The position numbers and the translations under genes were made by a program. This document shows positions 62,126 through 64,000 of a stretch of DNA of 64,000 nt, in pieces. Positions within the stretch are counted from its first letter, which is position 1; each line of letters opens with the position of its first letter. The notes under the pieces were generated by a model. The model saw only the letters and a list, made by a program, of their open reading frames with translations. It searched no databases and had not been told where the DNA came from. The stretch spans positions 124,001-188,000 of the forward strand of contig NZ_CAMYUE010000004.1 in the NCBI RefSeq assembly GCF_947301925.1, read 5' to 3'. The DNA is from an uncultured Ruminococcus sp. Its GTDB lineage: Bacteria; Bacillota; Clostridia; Oscillospirales; Ruminococcaceae.

Positions 62126-62170
62126 TAGCCTTTGGTTCTCAGCTGTTGGCTAACGGCTGAAGGCTAATTG
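62126..62170 (-). repeat. GGCTAA-type repeats in the pheA leader
   Basis: The leader between the promoter and pheA contains TAGCC and GGCTAA units that can pair with one another in several ways. The pattern recurs at 58568-58599. There is no Phe-rich leader peptide and no T-box that I can see. Confidence 0.45.
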
Positions 62171-62183
62171 ATATACCTCACAT

Positions 62184-62212
62184 ATTATAGCATTTATTTT
62201 TGTAGAAATCAA
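62184..62212 (-). promoter_or_regulatory. sigma-A promoter of pheA-metH
   Basis: On the minus strand TTGATT (62207-62212) and TATAAT (62184-62189) are 17 bases apart. The transcript start is about 70 bases before the pheA ATG. Confidence 0.8.
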
Positions 62213-62231
62213 TAAAAAAAGGATAAATATA

Positions 62232-62261
62232 TTGCAAATCACAAGTGTTCTGTGGTATAAT
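62232..62261 (+). promoter_or_regulatory. promoter of ruvCA
   Basis: TTGCAA (62232-62237), 18 bases, then TATAAT (62256-62261), preceded by TGG so that it forms an extended -10 (TGGTATAAT). Confidence 0.7.
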
Positions 62262-62325
62262 GATATAGAATATAGTGAGAAGCTATATCCATGTGAAGAT
62301 TTTAACAAATGTGCAGGAAAAAACA

Positions 62326-62817
62326 GTGAAAAAGATAAGGATTTTAGGCATAGACCCGGGGTATGCCATAGTGGGCTTCGGCGTGCTGGACTATGACGGT
62401 ATAAGGTTCACTCCCGTGGAGTACGGAGCCGTACTCACCGAGGCGGGCACTCCCTTTCCCGAAAGGCTCAGAGCCATACACGAGGACATCGAGTTCATAT
62501 TCGACAAGTATGCCCCCGACTGCATGGCCATAGAGCGGCTCTATTTCACTACCAACCAGAAGACTGCCATAGATGTGGCACAGGCGAGAGGTATAACGGT
62601 TCTTTCGGCGGCGAAGAGGAAAGTCCCAGTGTCCGAGTATACCCCCCTCCAGGTCAAGCAGTCTGTGGTGGGCTACGGAAAGGCCGAGAAGAAGCAGGTC
62701 ATGGAGATGACCAGACAGCTCCTCGGACTTGCGCAGGTACCTAAGCCCGACGACGCTGCCGACGCCCTGGCAATAGCTATATGCCACGGCCATACCACAA
62801 GGTTCGACAGCCTGTGA
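62326..62817 (+). CDS. ruvC: Holliday junction endonuclease RuvC
   Basis: About 163 residues, the normal size. The catalytic acids lie in LGIDPGYAIVGFG (first Asp), AIERLYFTTNQ (Glu) and PDDAADALAIAICH (final acids). RuvC cuts Holliday junctions handled by RuvAB. The start is a GTG about eight bases after AGGAAAA; an in-frame GTG 17 codons earlier has no ribosome site and would add a non-conserved extension. ruvA follows by 31 bases. Confidence 0.95.
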   Translation: MKKIRILGIDPGYAIVGFGVLDYDGIRFTPVEYGAVLTEAGTPFPERLRAIHEDIEFIFDKYAPDCMAIERLYFTTNQKTAIDVAQARGITVLSAAKRKVPVSEYTPLQVKQSVVGYGKAEKKQVMEMTRQLLGLAQVPKPDDAADALAIAICHGHTTRFDSL

Positions 62818-62848
62818 CGGGACGGAGCACAGGAAAAGGAAAAGGGAA

Positions 62849-63472
62849 ATGATATACAGCGTAAGAGGAAGGCTCACGGTAAAGGAGCTGGGCTTCGCAG
62901 TGGTGGAATGCGGCGGAGTAGGCTACGGCTGTAAGACTTCATACAATACGGTCGCGCAGCTGGGGGAGATAGGCAGCGAGGCGACGCTATACACCTATCT
63001 CTATGTGCGCGAGGACGTGGTGGAGCTCTTCGGCTTCGCTACCCTTCAGGAGCTGAGCTGTTTCAAACTGCTCATATCCGTATCGGGAGTAGGACCAAAA
63101 GCGGCAACGGCCATACTCTCGGACGTGACTCCCGAAAAATTCGCATTCCTCGTAGCTTCGGGGGACAGCAAGGCCTTCACAAGGACAAAGGGCATAGGCG
63201 CAAAGACTGCCCAGAGGATAGTCCTTGAGCTGAAGGACAAGATATCCTCCGAATCCATAAGCGGCAGCATCGGCGGCGACGCCGCAGAGCTTGCGAACAT
63301 ACCCTCGGGCGGGGCTTCATCGTCGGTGTCCGAGGCTCTTGAGGCTCTTATGGTGCTGGGCTATTCACAGGGCGAGACCGCTCCCATTCTGGGCAGGCTG
63401 GATCCCTCTCTCAGCACACAGGACCTTATAAAGGAAACTTTAAGATTAATGGCGGCAAAGAATATGCGTTAA
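62849..63472 (+). CDS. ruvA: Holliday junction helicase subunit RuvA
   Basis: 207 residues. The three domains are an N-terminal OB fold (MIYSVRGRLTVKE, YLYVREDVVELFGF), two helix-hairpin-helix motifs (LISVSGVGPKAATAIL and TKGIGAKTAQRIVLELKDK) and a C-terminal domain that binds RuvB (about 155-207). AAAGGGAAA lies before the ATG. ruvB should lie further right, but the next gene is an SseB homologue. Confidence 0.97.
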   Translation: MIYSVRGRLTVKELGFAVVECGGVGYGCKTSYNTVAQLGEIGSEATLYTYLYVREDVVELFGFATLQELSCFKLLISVSGVGPKAATAILSDVTPEKFAFLVASGDSKAFTRTKGIGAKTAQRIVLELKDKISSESISGSIGGDAAELANIPSGGASSSVSEALEALMVLGYSQGETAPILGRLDPSLSTQDLIKETLRLMAAKNMR

Positions 63473-63505
63473 AAACGAAAATACTGAACAAGGATGGTTA
63501 CTGTT

Positions 63506-64000
63506 ATGATGAATCTTGATGAATTGCTGAAAGCAGCAATAAAGGACCCCTCAAAACGTGCTCTGTTCCTTCAGACGCTCATCAAAAGCGACGTGTATGT
63601 CATCTGCAAGAACCCCGTCAAGCAGGAGCGTGACAGAGCGGAAGGCGGTATTCAGCTCGAGCTGATAACCACCCAGAATCCCGACGGAGATATCTTTATA
63701 CCCTTCTTTACCAGTTACCGTGCGCTCCAGCAGTTTGCCAAGCGCTATGTGGACTGCTACAAGATCAACTGTCTGAGACTTTTCGACCTCATACAGTCGG
63801 TATCCGCCGTCCTGAACCCCAATTCCTACGGCAAGGAGTTCTCGTCGCAGGAGATCAAGAGCATCCTTATGATAGCCCGCAATCTGAAGATAAAGGCTAT
63901 CTCCTACAACGAGGCGGATATAATCAGCTACCGCCCCGTAGAGCATGAGGTAGGCCACATCGTCAAGGCTGCAAGCAAGTTCCTCTCAAAGCAGCCCAAC
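63506..64000 (+). CDS. SseB-family protein, N-terminal part
   Basis: The first 165 codons are open to the right edge. The protein starts MMNLDELLKAAIKDPSKRAL, then FLQTLIKSDVYVICKNPV and FIPFFTSYRALQQFAKRY, the layout of the SseB N-terminal domain (a short helix, strand, then an FTS-x-x-x-L-x-x-F block). The function of SseB is not well known. AAGGA lies about 11 bases before the ATG at 63506; a second ATG follows at once. It is 33 bases after ruvA. Confidence 0.75.
   Translation, partial: MMNLDELLKAAIKDPSKRALFLQTLIKSDVYVICKNPVKQERDRAEGGIQLELITTQNPDGDIFIPFFTSYRALQQFAKRYVDCYKINCLRLFDLIQSVSAVLNPNSYGKEFSSQEIKSILMIARNLKIKAISYNEADIISYRPVEHEVGHIVKAASKFLSKQPN

Noticed and set aside
62110-62183. Phenylalanine attenuator or T-box in the pheA leader
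   Set aside because: No Phe-rich leader peptide, no AGAGAG or TGGN motif and no terminator with T-run; only repeat units.

Overview
The window looks like chromosome of a Gram-positive anaerobe of the class Clostridia, most likely a Ruminococcus-like member of the Oscillospiraceae. The reasons are strong AGGAGG-type ribosome sites, sigma-A promoters of the TTGACA-17-TATAAT form, a T-box leader, a CIRCE element, a SpoIID homologue and a secreted protein built only from dockerin-type calcium loops (cellulosome biology). Base composition is moderately GC-rich apart from one small AT-rich gene. I see no tRNA, rRNA, CRISPR array, prophage or insertion sequence. Species is an inference; nothing here fixes it.

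Layout. 1-3.5 kb (minus): the trmD start, rimM and three small membrane-protein genes inserted around them, plus a membrane-bound XRE regulator. 3.9-5.3 kb: purB with its own promoter. 5.4-8.9 kb (minus): a five-gene operon of an FHA protein, a PP2C phosphatase and three small membrane proteins. 8.9-11.4 kb: secDF. 11.5-18.3 kb (minus): a complete F1Fo ATP synthase operon, atpB-E-E-F-(H+A fused)-G-D-C, with two nearly identical c-subunit genes and a delta-alpha fusion. 18.4-26.5 kb (minus): a polysaccharide operon with a phosphoglycosyl transferase, manC, gmd, rmd, two glycosyltransferases and three small coiled or repeat proteins. 26.5-32.5 kb: SpoIID, divergent gltA, a lipoprotein and a two-component system. 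32.6-38.7 kb (plus): a YqhQ-like protein, prmC, recA, recX, rimO, pgsA and a winged-helix regulator. 39.0-39.8 kb: the dockerin-only protein. 39.8-41.8 kb (minus): htpG under CIRCE. 41.9-45.4 kb (plus): a cysteine T-box, a small gene, cysS, an MBL hydrolase and rlmH. 45.5-58.0 kb (plus): a 12-kb glycan export and assembly operon. 58.0-62.2 kb (minus): an AT-rich small gene, metH and pheA. 62.2-64.0 kb (plus): ruvC, ruvA and the start of an SseB-family gene.

How the parts fit. The manC-gmd-rmd set would make GDP-D-rhamnose from mannose-1-phosphate. The 45.5-58 kb operon has an ABC-2 exporter whose ATPase carries a C-terminal glycan-binding domain, a coiled-coil methyltransferase that could cap chains, five soluble glycosyltransferases or GT-like proteins and two membrane ones. 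Together they suggest a cell-surface polysaccharide finished in the cytoplasm and exported by the Wzm/Wzt route; joining the two loci functionally is my inference. Several operons have both ends visible: the ATP synthase operon runs from a promoter at 18311-18339 to a terminator at 11548-11573, the FHA/PP2C operon from 8823-8851 to 5413-5439, and the export operon from 45469-45497 to 57988-58017.

The observations most worth following are the delta-alpha fusion subunit, the duplicated c gene, the dockerin-only protein, the cysteine T-box whose specifier and tRNA-end contacts both match tRNA-Cys, CIRCE control of htpG, and the repeat-module proteins inside the GDP-rhamnose operon.
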